Source of the DNA: Deltaproteobacteria bacterium
Lineage (GTDB): Bacteria; Desulfobacterota; Desulfobacteria; Desulfobacterales; SURF-15
DNA: 50,405 nt
Assembly: GCA_019309565.1 (NCBI GenBank)
Contig: JAFDFZ010000049.1
Location: 1 to 50,405 of the forward strand
Reading direction: 5' to 3'
Part shown: positions 9,610-18,861 of the stretch, piece after piece
Numbering within the stretch: the first letter of the stretch is position 1
How the letters are laid out: each line of letters begins with the position of its first letter
Made by a program: the position numbers and the translations under genes
The notes under the pieces: model-generated
What the model saw: only the letters and a program-made list of their open reading frames with translations
Databases searched by the model: none
Told to the model about the DNA's origin: nothing

Positions 9610-11490
9610 ATGCTTAGGACATTAAAAAAACTGGGACACAGCATTGTTCCAAGACTCATGTTCACAATGGCGCTGACGCTTTTCATCACCCTGTCTGCTT
9701 GGGCCTATCTTGATATCAAACAGCACAGAGAAATTCTTCAGGCTGTTGAAACCGCAACGAACCTGTCAGAAACCAATGGTGCCCAAGCTGCGGTTGAAAA
9801 TCGGATACTGTTAAGGGCTGCTGGTGTATTCGTTACGACGGCGGGCATTATTTTTATTCTCATCTTGCGGCTGGTGAACCGACCGATACAAAAACTGATT
9901 TTAGGCACACAGCAGATAGCAAAGGGGGAATATACCGCCAAGATTGAAACGGATCACGAGGATGAACTGGGACAGTTGGCGGCGGCCATCAACCGGATGG
10001 GAAGGGAAATCAGCAGGAAGCAGGCCGAATTAAACCGCCAGCGCGATGAATATCAAATACTGTTCGAATTGGCTCCATGCATCATCACGGTGCAGGACCG
10101 CAATTACAAACTGATCCAGTATAATCGTGAATTCGCCGAGAAGTTCGCACCAAGGCCCGGCGATTACTGCTATAATGCCTATAAGGGTAAGCATGAAAAA
10201 TGTCCAGTCTGTCCTGTGGAAAATACATTTGAAGACGGCAAATCCCACCGCAGCGAAGAGACGGGGTTTTACAAGGATGGCACCGTTGCCCACTGGTTGG
10301 TCAACACCTCGCCCATCAAAAACGATAAGGGTGAAATTGTCGCCGTTATCGAGATGATCCTGGACATTACTCACCGAAAAAAACTGGAAGAGGAGCTTGA
10401 GAAATCTGAAAAGAAATATTACGCCATATTCAATAACATACCGAACCCGGTGTTTGTTCTGGACAGAGACACACTGACTGTTCTTGATTGCAATCAAAGC
10501 GTGGCCTCAGTTTATGGATACACCAAAGAGGATATTATCAATAAATCCTTCATGGAACTGTTCAGCGATGAAGACACGAAACATCACAGGGATAAGATCA
10601 AAGAAGCCGCTGTAATCAATCAGGCAAAGCACATCCATAGGAATGGAAATATCTTGTTTGTCGACATCTGGGTCTCCCCTTCGGAATATCCCGGTCAGAA
10701 AATATTTTTGGTTACAACAAGCGACATCACCCAGCGTATCGAAGCTGAAAAACAACTATCCCATGCAAGCAAAATGGCTACACTGGGCCAGATGGCCACC
10801 GGTGTTGCACACGAGCTGAATCAACCTCTTACGGTGATCAAAACACTGAGTTCTTTTCTTATGAAAACACTGAAAGGCGGAAAAACCGAAGATGTCCAAA
10901 CACTGCTTGAGGTATCTGAAAAAATAGGCAGCAACGTGGATCGAGCCGCTAAAATCATCAATCACATGAGGGAATTTGCCAGGAAATCTGAAATAAGGCT
11001 GGAGCCGGTTCAGGTAAACGAGGTGCTGGAGAAAGCCATAGAGATGTTCAACCAGCAACTTCGGGTTCGAGGCATCGATGTGATCTGGGATATCCAACAG
11101 GATCTTCCTTCGATAATGGCAGATGCCGACCGTCTGGAACAAGTATTCGTAAATCTGCTGCTCAATGCCAGAGATGCCATTGAAGTAAGGGCAAAATTAA
11201 CGAAAAACCATAAGATATCAAAAGCCATTACATTGAAAACCCGATCCACCGGTAGAACCGTAACGATCGAAGTCAGTGATACGGGAACTGGAATCGATGA
11301 AGCTGTTGGCGGAAAGATTTTCGAACCGTTTTTCACCACCAAAGAAGTGGGACAGGGAACCGGCCTGGGTCTTTCCATCAGTTATGGAATCGTTAAGGAT
11401 TTCGGAGGAGATATTCAGACAGTAAAAAAACAGGATCCCGGAGCTTGCTTCAGGATAAGTTTTCCTGTTCAGGACAGCCCGAATGGATAA
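9610..11490 (+). CDS. Membrane PAS sensor histidine kinase
   Basis: A 626-residue kinase. There are two N-terminal membrane segments (about residues 12-32 and 75-97 from this start) enclosing a short periplasmic region, then HAMP (RLVNRPIQKLILGTQQIAKG), a first PAS domain with a CYNAYKGKHEKCPVCP cysteine group like that of the kinase upstream, a second PAS domain, HisKA (ATGVAHELNQPLTVI), and HATPase motifs NLLLNARDA, DTGTGID and GTGLGLSIS. ATG 9610 is chosen over TTG 9556 because AAGGAA lies seven bases upstream. It overlaps the following response regulator by eight bases, so the two are a translationally coupled kinase/regulator pair. Location behind hdrA suggests it monitors or controls the Hdr branch of electron flow (inference). 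Confidence 0.88.
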   Translation: MLRTLKKLGHSIVPRLMFTMALTLFITLSAWAYLDIKQHREILQAVETATNLSETNGAQAAVENRILLRAAGVFVTTAGIIFILILRLVNRPIQKLILGTQQIAKGEYTAKIETDHEDELGQLAAAINRMGREISRKQAELNRQRDEYQILFELAPCIITVQDRNYKLIQYNREFAEKFAPRPGDYCYNAYKGKHEKCPVCPVENTFEDGKSHRSEETGFYKDGTVAHWLVNTSPIKNDKGEIVAVIEMILDITHRKKLEEELEKSEKKYYAIFNNIPNPVFVLDRDTLTVLDCNQSVASVYGYTKEDIINKSFMELFSDEDTKHHRDKIKEAAVINQAKHIHRNGNILFVDIWVSPSEYPGQKIFLVTTSDITQRIEAEKQLSHASKMATLGQMATGVAHELNQPLTVIKTLSSFLMKTLKGGKTEDVQTLLEVSEKIGSNVDRAAKIINHMREFARKSEIRLEPVQVNEVLEKAIEMFNQQLRVRGIDVIWDIQQDLPSIMADADRLEQVFVNLLLNARDAIEVRAKLTKNHKISKAITLKTRSTGRTVTIEVSDTGTGIDEAVGGKIFEPFFTTKEVGQGTGLGLSISYGIVKDFGGDIQTVKKQDPGACFRISFPVQDSPNG

Positions 11491-11899
11491 GATGATTCTG
11501 GTAGTGGACGATGAGGAAGATATTCGATATGCGCTGGAGATGTATCTTTCCCAACTCGGTTACAAGGTACTGAAAGCAGCCACCGGAGAGGAGGCCATAA
11601 GCCTGTTCAGAGTGTTTAATCCCTGCATCGTGTTAACAGATATCAAGATGCCCGGTATGGATGGCATTGAACTTCTACAAAAGATCAAGCGCGAAGATCC
11701 GGAAACCGAAGTCATCATGATCACCGGTCACGGTGACATGACCCTTGCCATAAACAGTATTCGAAACGATGCCATCGATTTTCTGACAAAGCCTATCAAC
11801 GACGAGGCTCTTGAGATAGCCCTGAAACGAGCGCACGATCGGCTGGAGCTTCGCCGGGAGCTGAAAGAATGCAAAGAAAAGCTAGCCAAATATATTTAA
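11483..11899 (+). CDS. Single-domain response regulator (REC)
   Basis: A 138-residue protein made of one receiver domain plus a short helical tail and no DNA-binding or output domain. It has MILVVDDEEDIR, the phospho-acceptor in TDIKMPGMDG, MITGHGD and LTKPI. It is strongly similar to the receiver domain at the N-terminus of the hybrid kinase at 7507-9483 (shared IKMPGMDGIELLQKIK and EVIMITGHGDM), so the two arose by duplication or domain exchange. ATG 11483 lies inside the end of the upstream kinase gene. A stand-alone REC protein would act as a phosphate relay or by protein contact, not directly as a transcription factor. Confidence 0.9.
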   Translation: MDKMILVVDDEEDIRYALEMYLSQLGYKVLKAATGEEAISLFRVFNPCIVLTDIKMPGMDGIELLQKIKREDPETEVIMITGHGDMTLAINSIRNDAIDFLTKPINDEALEIALKRAHDRLELRRELKECKEKLAKYI

Positions 11900-12207
11900 A
11901 ACTTAGGTTTCGCACCTTTAAATGCGTTGTAAAGCTTTATTATAATAGCGTCGAATAAAATTTTTGGAAGGCAAAATAATTACACCGAAGCTTATAGGCT
12001 GCACCCAGTCGGAAACATCGTACAAAGGCACAAGGGAAAGGTTGCTAAGTAAAGGAAGATCTTGATACATCTGGTTTAAGCGCTTTGTTGACTCCCATTG
12101 TGCCGTCATCGAAGGGTGGTGAAGTGTATTTTGCCTTCCAAAAATTTTATTCGACTATAGACCTACTTACAATTTTACGGAATAGGGTGCGAAACTTGAG
12201 TTAAAAA
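11897..12207. mobile_element. MITE-like element with long imperfect inverted repeats
   Basis: This stretch between the response regulator and fdhA is built from two arms in opposite orientation. A perfect 29-base inverted repeat lies at 11950-11978 and 12127-12155 (core TTTTTGGAAGGCAAAATA), and an outer GTTTCGCACC (11907-11916) matches GGTGCGAAAC (12186-12195). The sequence between core and outer boxes is partly conserved, so each arm is about 70-80 bases. The 150-base centre has no transposase; it holds only a 63-codon minus-strand frame (11918-12109) that runs into the left arm and is not called as a gene. The structure fits a non-autonomous transposable element or a relic of one. No target-site duplication could be fixed with confidence. 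Confidence 0.6.
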
Positions 12208-12266
12208 TTTGCCTCACTTCGATGCCAGGTTGATCGGTCTCCGCCCCTCTTCTGCAATCCCCCGCA

Positions 12267-15035
12267 CTATGCTGCTTTAGACAACTGGACGGCGCACACC
12301 TTATATTCGGGGATTCCTGATACGGGATCGAGCTTCGCATTTGTCAGTCGATTTGCGGCCGCAATGGCGTAGTGGAAAGGAATGAATACCGTACCGTCAA
12401 CGGCTTTCGGCGATATTTTTATCTTAACCCGTATTTTGCCTCTTCGCGATATGACTTCAGCTAAGCTGCCGTTTTCCAACCCATAGCGTTTAGCATCTCT
12501 GGGGGAGATCTCCACAAAGCTCTCAGGCGCCCGCTCATTGAGTCCATCAGACTTCATGCTCATCGTGCCACTATGATACTGGTAGAGCAAACGACCTGTA
12601 GTCAAATACATGGGATATTCCTCATCCGTCACTTCAGCCGGAGGATTGTAATCGATGGCGTGAAAAAGCCCCCGACCCCGTGTGAACCGATCCACATGCA
12701 GTATCGGCGTACCCGGGTGTTCTGTGTTCGGACACGGCCAGTGAAGCCCACTGCGCTTTATGCGCTCGTACGTAATACCGGCATATGAAGGGGTTACCCG
12801 GGCGATCTCTTTCATGATCTCTTCGCTGTTTTCATAATTCATGGAATAGCCCATCCGGCCAGCAACCTCACAGATAATTTTCCAGTCATCCCACGCTTCT
12901 CCAGGAGCATCGACGGCTTTCCGCACCCGTTGAACCCGTCTTTCCGTATTGGTAAAAGTTCCGTCCTTCTCCGCGTAGCACGTGGAAGGAAGCACCACGT
13001 CCGCTTTCTTTGCGGTTTCCGTTAGAAAAATATCCTGAACGACAAGAAAATCCAGTTTTTCAAAGCCTTCTTCCGTATGATTCAGATCCGGATCTGAAAC
13101 AAGCGGGTTTTCACCCACCACATAAAGCGCTTTCAGGCTGCCATCGTGGGCTCTGGGAATCATTTCCGTTACCTTTAACCCGGGGGTGTCGGGCAGATCG
13201 GATACTGCCCATGCCTGCTCCATTTTCTGTCTTGAGGCAATGTCGCTTACGCTCTGGTAGCCGGAATACACATTGGGAAGCCCTCCCATGTCGCATGCCC
13301 CCTGGACATTGTTTTGGCCTCGAAGCGGATTGACGCCACCGCCTTCGATACCAACATTGCCGCAAAGCATGGCAAGATTGGCCAGAGATTTCACATTGTC
13401 CGTACCGCTGGTATGCTGGGTGATACCCATGCAGTAAAGAATACTTCCGGGCCTGGCATTTGCATACATCCGCGCGGCCCGCTGCAACTGTTCGGCAGGA
13501 ATTCCGGTAACAGATTCCACGAAATCCGGTGTGTACTTTTCAACGGTTTCCTTGAGCTGCTCGAACCCTTCGGTTCGGCTTTCCACGTATCGGACATCAT
13601 AAAGGCTTTCTTTAATTATGACGTGCATCATTCCATTGATCCATGCCACGTCGGTTCCCAAATTCGGCCGGAGCCACTGCTGGGCGAAATCTGTGATTTT
13701 TATTCGCCGGGGATCTACAACAATCAGCTTGGCACCTTTAAGCGTGACGGCCCTTTTCACATAGGCGGACAGCACCGGATGGTTTTCCGTTGTGTTGGAT
13801 CCGGTGATGAGGATAACTTCGGCCTTTTCAATATCGGCAATGGTATTGGTCATTGCCCCGCTTCCGAAAGCTGCGGCCAGACCGGCCACGGTGGAGGAAT
13901 GTCAGAGACGCGCACAATGATCCACGTTGTTGGTTTTCAGCACGGCACGTGCGAATTTTTGGATCACGTAATTTTCTTCGTTGGTCACACGGGCCGAAGT
14001 TATCACCCCAATGCTATCCGCACCATAAGCGTTTTTTATATCGTTAAGTTTTTGGGCCACCAGGGTTAAGGCTTCATCCCAGGTGGCTTCTCGAAATGCC
14101 CCGTTTTCTTTTATCAGAGGGGATTTCAATCGATCCTGGGAATGAACGAAATGAAACCCGAATCTGCCCTTTACACAGAGGCTGCCGTAGTTGGGCGGAA
14201 CCTCCTCGGTCCCGGTAACTTTCATTATCTGGTTATCTTTAACATGAAAATCCAGCTGACACCCCACCCCGCAGTAACCGCAGGTGGTGCGAACTTTCTT
14301 GCTTTCCCAGGGCCGATATCGATAGCGCGCGTCTTTTTCGACAAGAGCTCCTACCGGACAGGCCTGTACGCATTCCCCGCAAAAGACACAGTCCGAATCC
14401 GCGTACGGCCTGTCGCCGGCAGCAATAATCTTTGTGGCAGCACCGCGGTAGCCGAAACTGATCGCCTTATTTACCTGTACCTCGTTGCAGGCCTGAACAC
14501 ATCGCCCGCACTGAATACACCTTGAAAAGTCTCGAATAATAAACGGATTGGCAAGTTCCATGGGATATCGCGTCTCGGTGACAGGAAACTGATCTCCAGA
14601 AACCTGGTATCGATATGCTAGATCCTGAAGCCTGCAGTCTCCCCAGACGGGACACAGCTCCTCGCTGTTTTCTTCCTTCAACACTCTTAGCTGAAACTGA
14701 GTCCAATCATCTCCATCAGAACCGTATACCGCACAGTTATGATTTCCCGAAGACAGCAGCAGTCGGATAATCATTCTCCTCGCTTCCACAACTTTAGGAG
14801 ATTCCGTATGAACCACCATCTTGTCGACAGCAGGAGCCGCACAGGAGGCCACAAGGGTCCTTGCCCCTTCGACTTCCACCACACATACCCTGCATGCGCC
14901 CGTTCCGTTGGTACCCTTCAAATAACAAAGGGTGGGAATGTCTATGCTGTTACGGTGCGCTACCTGAAGGATCGTCTCCCCGGGTTCGAACGACAGTTCA
15001 TTGCCATCTATGAAAATCTTGTTTTCTGTGGTCAT
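12267..15035 (-). CDS. fdhA: Formate dehydrogenase alpha subunit, selenoprotein (Sec378), with NuoG-like N-terminus
   Basis: Reading through TGA at 13904-13902 gives one 922-residue protein. The N-terminal end carries a [2Fe-2S] domain (C37, C48, C51, C65), a NuoG-type His/Cys cluster region (H99, C101), two ferredoxin clusters (C173-C183, C216-C226) and the [4Fe-4S] cluster of molybdopterin oxidoreductases (C252, C255, C259, C287). The UGA sits in DHCARL-U-HSSTVAGLAAA, the exact site of Sec/Cys in formate dehydrogenases, and H379 after it is the conserved catalytic histidine. The C-terminal half is the Mo/W-bis-MGD domain. The architecture is that of cytoplasmic NAD- or ferredoxin-linked FdhA; there is no Tat signal. 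No NuoF/NuoE partner or FdhB is adjacent, so the electron acceptor is unknown. mobB, for MGD cofactor synthesis, lies 12 kb away. The stop-terminated pieces 13902-15035 and 12267-13889 are one gene. Confidence 0.95.
13873..13904 (-). promoter_or_regulatory. UGA Sec codon and SECIS hairpin of fdhA
   Basis: On the minus strand the UGA (13904-13902) is followed by hairpin GUGGCC-GGUCU-GGCCGC at 13889-13873: six pairs with one G-U and a five-base loop containing GGUC. The loop GGU begins 21 bases after the first base of the UGA, the same spacing as in the E. coli fdhF SECIS. It is a convincing bacterial selenocysteine insertion element. Confidence 0.82.
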
Positions 15036-15171
15036 GATTTGAAAAGCGCTCCTTTTTAAAGCTAAAATCGATCAAAAGATCTTATTTTATTTAAATCATC
15101 ATTTCATGTCAATGAAAGATTTTCACAAGCAATTCTCATAGAAGCTTTCACCCACGGGGCTTAAAGAGGCT

Positions 15172-17085
15172 TCAATCAAACGTTATAGGTGCCAGCTTTC
15201 TTTTTTTAATATGTTCCTTAACCTTGTTTAAGAACTTTTCACGTGACAGGTCGAAGCGGACCTGTCCGTCTAGGGTTCGAACAGAGAGGTTTCCGGATTC
15301 TTTTTCCTTTGCACCTATGGTCAGTATCAGCGGAATTTTGCTCATCTGAGCTTCTCTTACTTTTTTGTTCAAACTCTCGGTTCGAGCATCGACTTCGGAT
15401 CGAATATTTGCTTTTTGTAAAATTTGGTTTACCTCGTTTGCATAGGGCACCAGGGTGTCATTAATCGGCAACAGGATCACCTGGACCGGCGTCATCCATA
15501 AAGGGAATTTGCCTGCAAAATGTTCGATCAGAATCCCCAGAAACCTTTCGATGGATCCAAAAACCGTTCGGTGAATCGTAATCGGACGATGCCGTTGATT
15601 GTCCCTGTCGATATAGAAAAGATCGAATCGCTCGGGCAGCGACATATCCAGTTGAATGGTTCCGCATTGCCAGGTTCTGCCGAGTGCGTCTTTGATGTGA
15701 AGGTCAATCTTTGGGCCGTAAAAGGCCCCGTCTCCTTCATTAACCTTGTACTCTCGTCCATAAGCATTGAGAGCTGAGCGCAGCCCTTCTGTGGCCTGAT
15801 CCCATTGTTCATCGGTTCCAATGGACTTTTCCGGCCTGGTGGAAAGCTCGAGGTGGAAATCAAGACCAAATGTTCGGTACATTCGTGCCTCAAGGTGCAG
15901 CAGGTCCAGTATCTCCCCCTGGATTTGCTCCGGTGTCATAAAAAGATGCGCATCGTCTTGATGAAACGCCCGCACCCTGAACAGTCCCTGCAGCACCCCG
16001 CTTAGTTCGTGTCTGTGCACCAAACCCAGCTCGGCGGCACGCAGGGGCAGATCTCTGTAAGAATGGTGTTTTGTGCGGAAGATAAGCATACCCCCGGGAC
16101 AGTTCATCGGTTTTATGGCATATTCATCTTCCTCCACGGTTGTGGTGTACATGTTTTCGCGATAGTTTTCCCAGTGACCGCTTCTTTCCCACAATACTCG
16201 TCTTAAGATAACGGGTGTTTTAATTTCAACGTAACCCGCGGCCTGATGTTCCTCACGCCAGTAATCCAGAAGCGTATTCCATAAAACCATCCCCCTGGGA
16301 TGGATAAAAGGCATGCCAGGGGCTTCGTCATGGAAGCTGAACAGGTCCAGCGCCTCGCCGATTTTGCGGTGGTTTCGCCTTTTCGCTTCTTCCTGGAGGT
16401 GCAAATATTTATCAAGTTCCTTTTTGCTGAAAAACGCCGTTCCATATATTCGCTGCAACTGGGGGTTGTTCTGGTTCGCTCGCCAGTATGCTCCGGAAAC
16501 TTTTGTTAATTTTACGGCCTTGATGAATCCGGTATGAGGAACATGAGGCCCGCGGCACAGGTCTGTAAACTCACCATCCTCATACAAGGAGATGGTTGTG
16601 TCTTCAAGTTCGGAGATCAGCTCGAGCTTATAGGGTTCATTCTTGTAGAATTCCAAGGCTTCATCTTTGGTAACAACTTTGCGCCTGAATGGTAACTTCT
16701 CTTTTATGATTTTCTGAATCTCCTTCTCTATCCGGGGAAAATCATCTTCGGATATGGGTTGCATATCGATATCATAATAAAAACCACCCTCGACCACAGG
16801 TCCGATGGTCAGCTTGGCATCTTTGTATAACCGTAAAATGGCTTGTGCCATGACATGTGCGGCACTATGCCTCATGATATCAAGCGCTTCGGGATCATTG
16901 GTGGTGAGAAACCGAACATGCGCATCATGATCAATGCAAGTGCTCATATCTACAACTCTTCCATCCAGCTCCATGGCGACGCATTTGCGTGCGAAACCAT
17001 CGGATATGCTTTTTGCCACTTCAAAGCAGGTGGGACAGTTGGAAAACCTCTTTATGCTTTTATCTGGAAATGTTATATTAATCAT
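15172..17085 (-). CDS. thrS: Threonyl-tRNA synthetase
   Basis: A 637-residue class II aminoacyl-tRNA synthetase, close to the usual ~640 residues. It has an N-terminal TGS domain (about 1-62), the HxxxH editing domain (HSAAHVMAQA, about 73-82), the SAD region (CRGPHVPHTG), the catalytic core with zinc ligands (KPMNCPGGMLIF, HRHELSG) and class II motif 3 (RTVFGSIERFLGILIEH), and a C-terminal anticodon-binding domain (PVQVILLPINDT). It charges tRNA-Thr with threonine in the cytoplasm. It is transcribed away from the rnd-like gene across a 269-base divergent gap. No T-box element was seen upstream. It is a single, apparently monocistronic housekeeping gene. Confidence 0.97.
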   Translation of the reverse strand: MINITFPDKSIKRFSNCPTCFEVAKSISDGFARKCVAMELDGRVVDMSTCIDHDAHVRFLTTNDPEALDIMRHSAAHVMAQAILRLYKDAKLTIGPVVEGGFYYDIDMQPISEDDFPRIEKEIQKIIKEKLPFRRKVVTKDEALEFYKNEPYKLELISELEDTTISLYEDGEFTDLCRGPHVPHTGFIKAVKLTKVSGAYWRANQNNPQLQRIYGTAFFSKKELDKYLHLQEEAKRRNHRKIGEALDLFSFHDEAPGMPFIHPRGMVLWNTLLDYWREEHQAAGYVEIKTPVILRRVLWERSGHWENYRENMYTTTVEEDEYAIKPMNCPGGMLIFRTKHHSYRDLPLRAAELGLVHRHELSGVLQGLFRVRAFHQDDAHLFMTPEQIQGEILDLLHLEARMYRTFGLDFHLELSTRPEKSIGTDEQWDQATEGLRSALNAYGREYKVNEGDGAFYGPKIDLHIKDALGRTWQCGTIQLDMSLPERFDLFYIDRDNQRHRPITIHRTVFGSIERFLGILIEHFAGKFPLWMTPVQVILLPINDTLVPYANEVNQILQKANIRSEVDARTESLNKKVREAQMSKIPLILTIGAKEKESGNLSVRTLDGQVRFDLSREKFLNKVKEHIKKRKLAPITFD

Positions 17086-17354
17086 TTGATTCTCTCATAT
17101 TTTATAAGATGTGTGGTACGCTGCCTTTTTAGCTCAAAAGTGGCATGCGCAGTCCCAGGCAATTAAAGGGTTCGGGGATATTTTTAGCACCATGAGCCTA
17201 ATAACACTGAGCACACACCCTGCAGCTTATCGCATCGGAGAAGAAATTCCGCTTGCTGAGCGAAATTGCCGGGTCCTGAATGGTCAGCGACTTTGAAGGC
17301 TTTGATAAAAATCCTCAACCCATTTGATAATTAAACTTAACTTAATTAAGAAAA

Positions 17355-18521
17355 ATGCTCCATTCGGTCAAGCAAAAAATAAATAATAAAGAAACCAGAG
17401 AATATCTGCTCATCGATACCCCAAAGGAACTTAAACGTATCGAGGCATCCCTAAGTAGCTCACCGCATCTGGCTGTGGATCTTGAAGCAGACTCCATGTA
17501 TCACTACACGGAGAAGGTATGTCTTGTCCAACTCGCCACCGCCGAGGTCGAAGCGGTTATTGATGCGCTTAAAATAAAGGATCTTTCTCCACTGAAACCT
17601 ATCTTTGCCGACCCGGCGATTCAAAAAATCTTTCACGGAGCCGATTATGATGTTCGATCCCTCTATCGCGATTTTCAGATGTCCATAAACAATCTATTTG
17701 ACACTCAGCTTGCCTGCAGGTTCCTGGGTGTTCGGGAAACCGGCCTGGAATCGGTTCTGTCGGCTCGATTTGGTATCCAGCTTAACAAAAAATTTCAAAA
17801 AAAGGACTGGTCGAAAAGGCCCTTGCCGGATGAGATGATTGAATATGCTATAACCGATGTTCGCTATCTGATTGTGCTTGCTGAGGAGCTGCAAAGGGAG
17901 CTTAAACAAAAGGGGCGGCTTTCCTGGGTTATGGAAGAATGCAGCCATTTGAGCAGGGTCAGGCCTTCATCCGACAATGATATGCCGCTTTATCTTAGGT
18001 TTAAGGGGGCCGGCAGACTCGATTCAAGAAGCCTTGCGGTCTTGGAAGAACTATTGCGATGGCGAGAGAAAGTTGCAGAAAGAAGGGACAGGTCCCCTTT
18101 TAAAATTATAGGGAATAAAACGTTGATGTCGATTGCCGTCAAGAAAACCGCCGACCTGGACCACCTCCAAAAAACCGGTGTGCTGACACAAAGACAAATC
18201 CTAATGTACGGAGATGCAATAAAAAAGGCCGTATGCCGCGCCCTTGCCTTGCCGGAAAACCTGCTTCCCCAGTATCCCCACCGCCCTTTTAAGCCTAAAG
18301 AGCCGGAATTACGAAAGCGCTTATACGCCCTTAAGGCGTGGAGAGACAAGAAAGCAAAGACACTAAAATTGGAGCCAGCGCTGGTTTGCAGTAAAACGCT
18401 TATGATCAACATTGCACAAAAAAATCCACAACACTTATCTCAACTCAATGAAATCGAAGGTTTAAAGAACTGGCAGCGAATAGCCTTTGGCAGTGAGATA
18501 CTCAGAGTTTTAAACCGCTGA
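17355..18521 (+). CDS. rnd: Ribonuclease D-like 3'-5' exonuclease
   Basis: A 388-residue protein. The N-terminal DEDDy exonuclease domain (about residues 15-195) shows the four acidic positions: VDLEAD, HGADYDVRSLYRD and YAITDVRYL, the last with the tyrosine and aspartate of the DEDDy subclass. Two HRDC-like helical regions follow, as in RNase D (about 210-290 and 310-388; LEELLRWREKVAERRDRSPFKI is typical of HRDC). Family role is trimming of stable-RNA 3' ends in the cytoplasm. The ATG at 17355 follows TTAATTAAGAAAA without a strong ribosome site. The next gene begins seven bases after the stop, so the three genes 17355-19846 may be cotranscribed. Confidence 0.9.
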   Translation: MLHSVKQKINNKETREYLLIDTPKELKRIEASLSSSPHLAVDLEADSMYHYTEKVCLVQLATAEVEAVIDALKIKDLSPLKPIFADPAIQKIFHGADYDVRSLYRDFQMSINNLFDTQLACRFLGVRETGLESVLSARFGIQLNKKFQKKDWSKRPLPDEMIEYAITDVRYLIVLAEELQRELKQKGRLSWVMEECSHLSRVRPSSDNDMPLYLRFKGAGRLDSRSLAVLEELLRWREKVAERRDRSPFKIIGNKTLMSIAVKKTADLDHLQKTGVLTQRQILMYGDAIKKAVCRALALPENLLPQYPHRPFKPKEPELRKRLYALKAWRDKKAKTLKLEPALVCSKTLMINIAQKNPQHLSQLNEIEGLKNWQRIAFGSEILRVLNR

Positions 18522-18528
18522 CATTGAT

Positions 18529-18861
18529 ATGCAACATGGGAGGAAAATGAGCAGGCTTGAAAAAAGATTGATTATTTTTGCCCTCTTGTTTGTGGTTGTC
18601 TACCTGGCAGCCATTGTGCTTACGATTCAGTCAAGAATCCAGGTAAAAGATAAGACAACACGTATTGGATCGGTACTGCCCACAGAGGAGGAAGGACGTC
18701 TTGCTCTGGCACAATTGCTGGCACCCATGGCGGTTCTGCTAACACTTGCCATATGCTTTATTGTTGCAAAAAAACAAAGAGAAAAAAAATATCGGAGATT
18801 GGATGAATCAAATCCCTATGAAACCGAAAGAGAAAACGATCATACGAAGATGGAACGATGA
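18529..18861 (+). CDS. Small two-TM membrane protein, unknown function
   Basis: A 110-residue protein not recognised as a known family. It has one hydrophobic helix near the N-terminus (LIIFALLFVVVYLAAIVLTI) and another at about 62-80 (LLAPMAVLLTLAICFIVA), a basic stretch (KKQREKKYRR) and an acidic-polar tail. ATG 18547 is an alternative start; GGGAGG sits close in front of it. Its 3' end overlaps the following thioredoxin-fold gene by about 59 bases in another frame, an unusually long overlap that suggests the two are coupled. Hydrophobicity and compact spacing make it a likely real gene, but the role is unknown. Confidence 0.6.
   Translation: MQHGRKMSRLEKRLIIFALLFVVVYLAAIVLTIQSRIQVKDKTTRIGSVLPTEEEGRLALAQLLAPMAVLLTLAICFIVAKKQREKKYRRLDESNPYETERENDHTKMER

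Noticed and set aside
11918..12109. 63-codon minus-strand frame inside the inverted-repeat element
   Set aside because: It reads into the repeat arm, has no clear ribosome site and resembles no protein I know; kept as part of the element.
13889..13904. fdhA as two separate genes
   Set aside because: The UGA lies at the canonical Sec site and the intervening residues HSSTV are the conserved continuation; one frame covers 12267-15035.
13314..14069. 251-codon plus-strand frame opposite fdhA
   Set aside because: Antisense shadow of the fdhA coding region, crossing the Sec site; no family features.
17086..17354. Possible T-box or tRNA-like leader upstream of thrS
   Set aside because: No T-box core sequence, no cloverleaf and no strong terminator were found.
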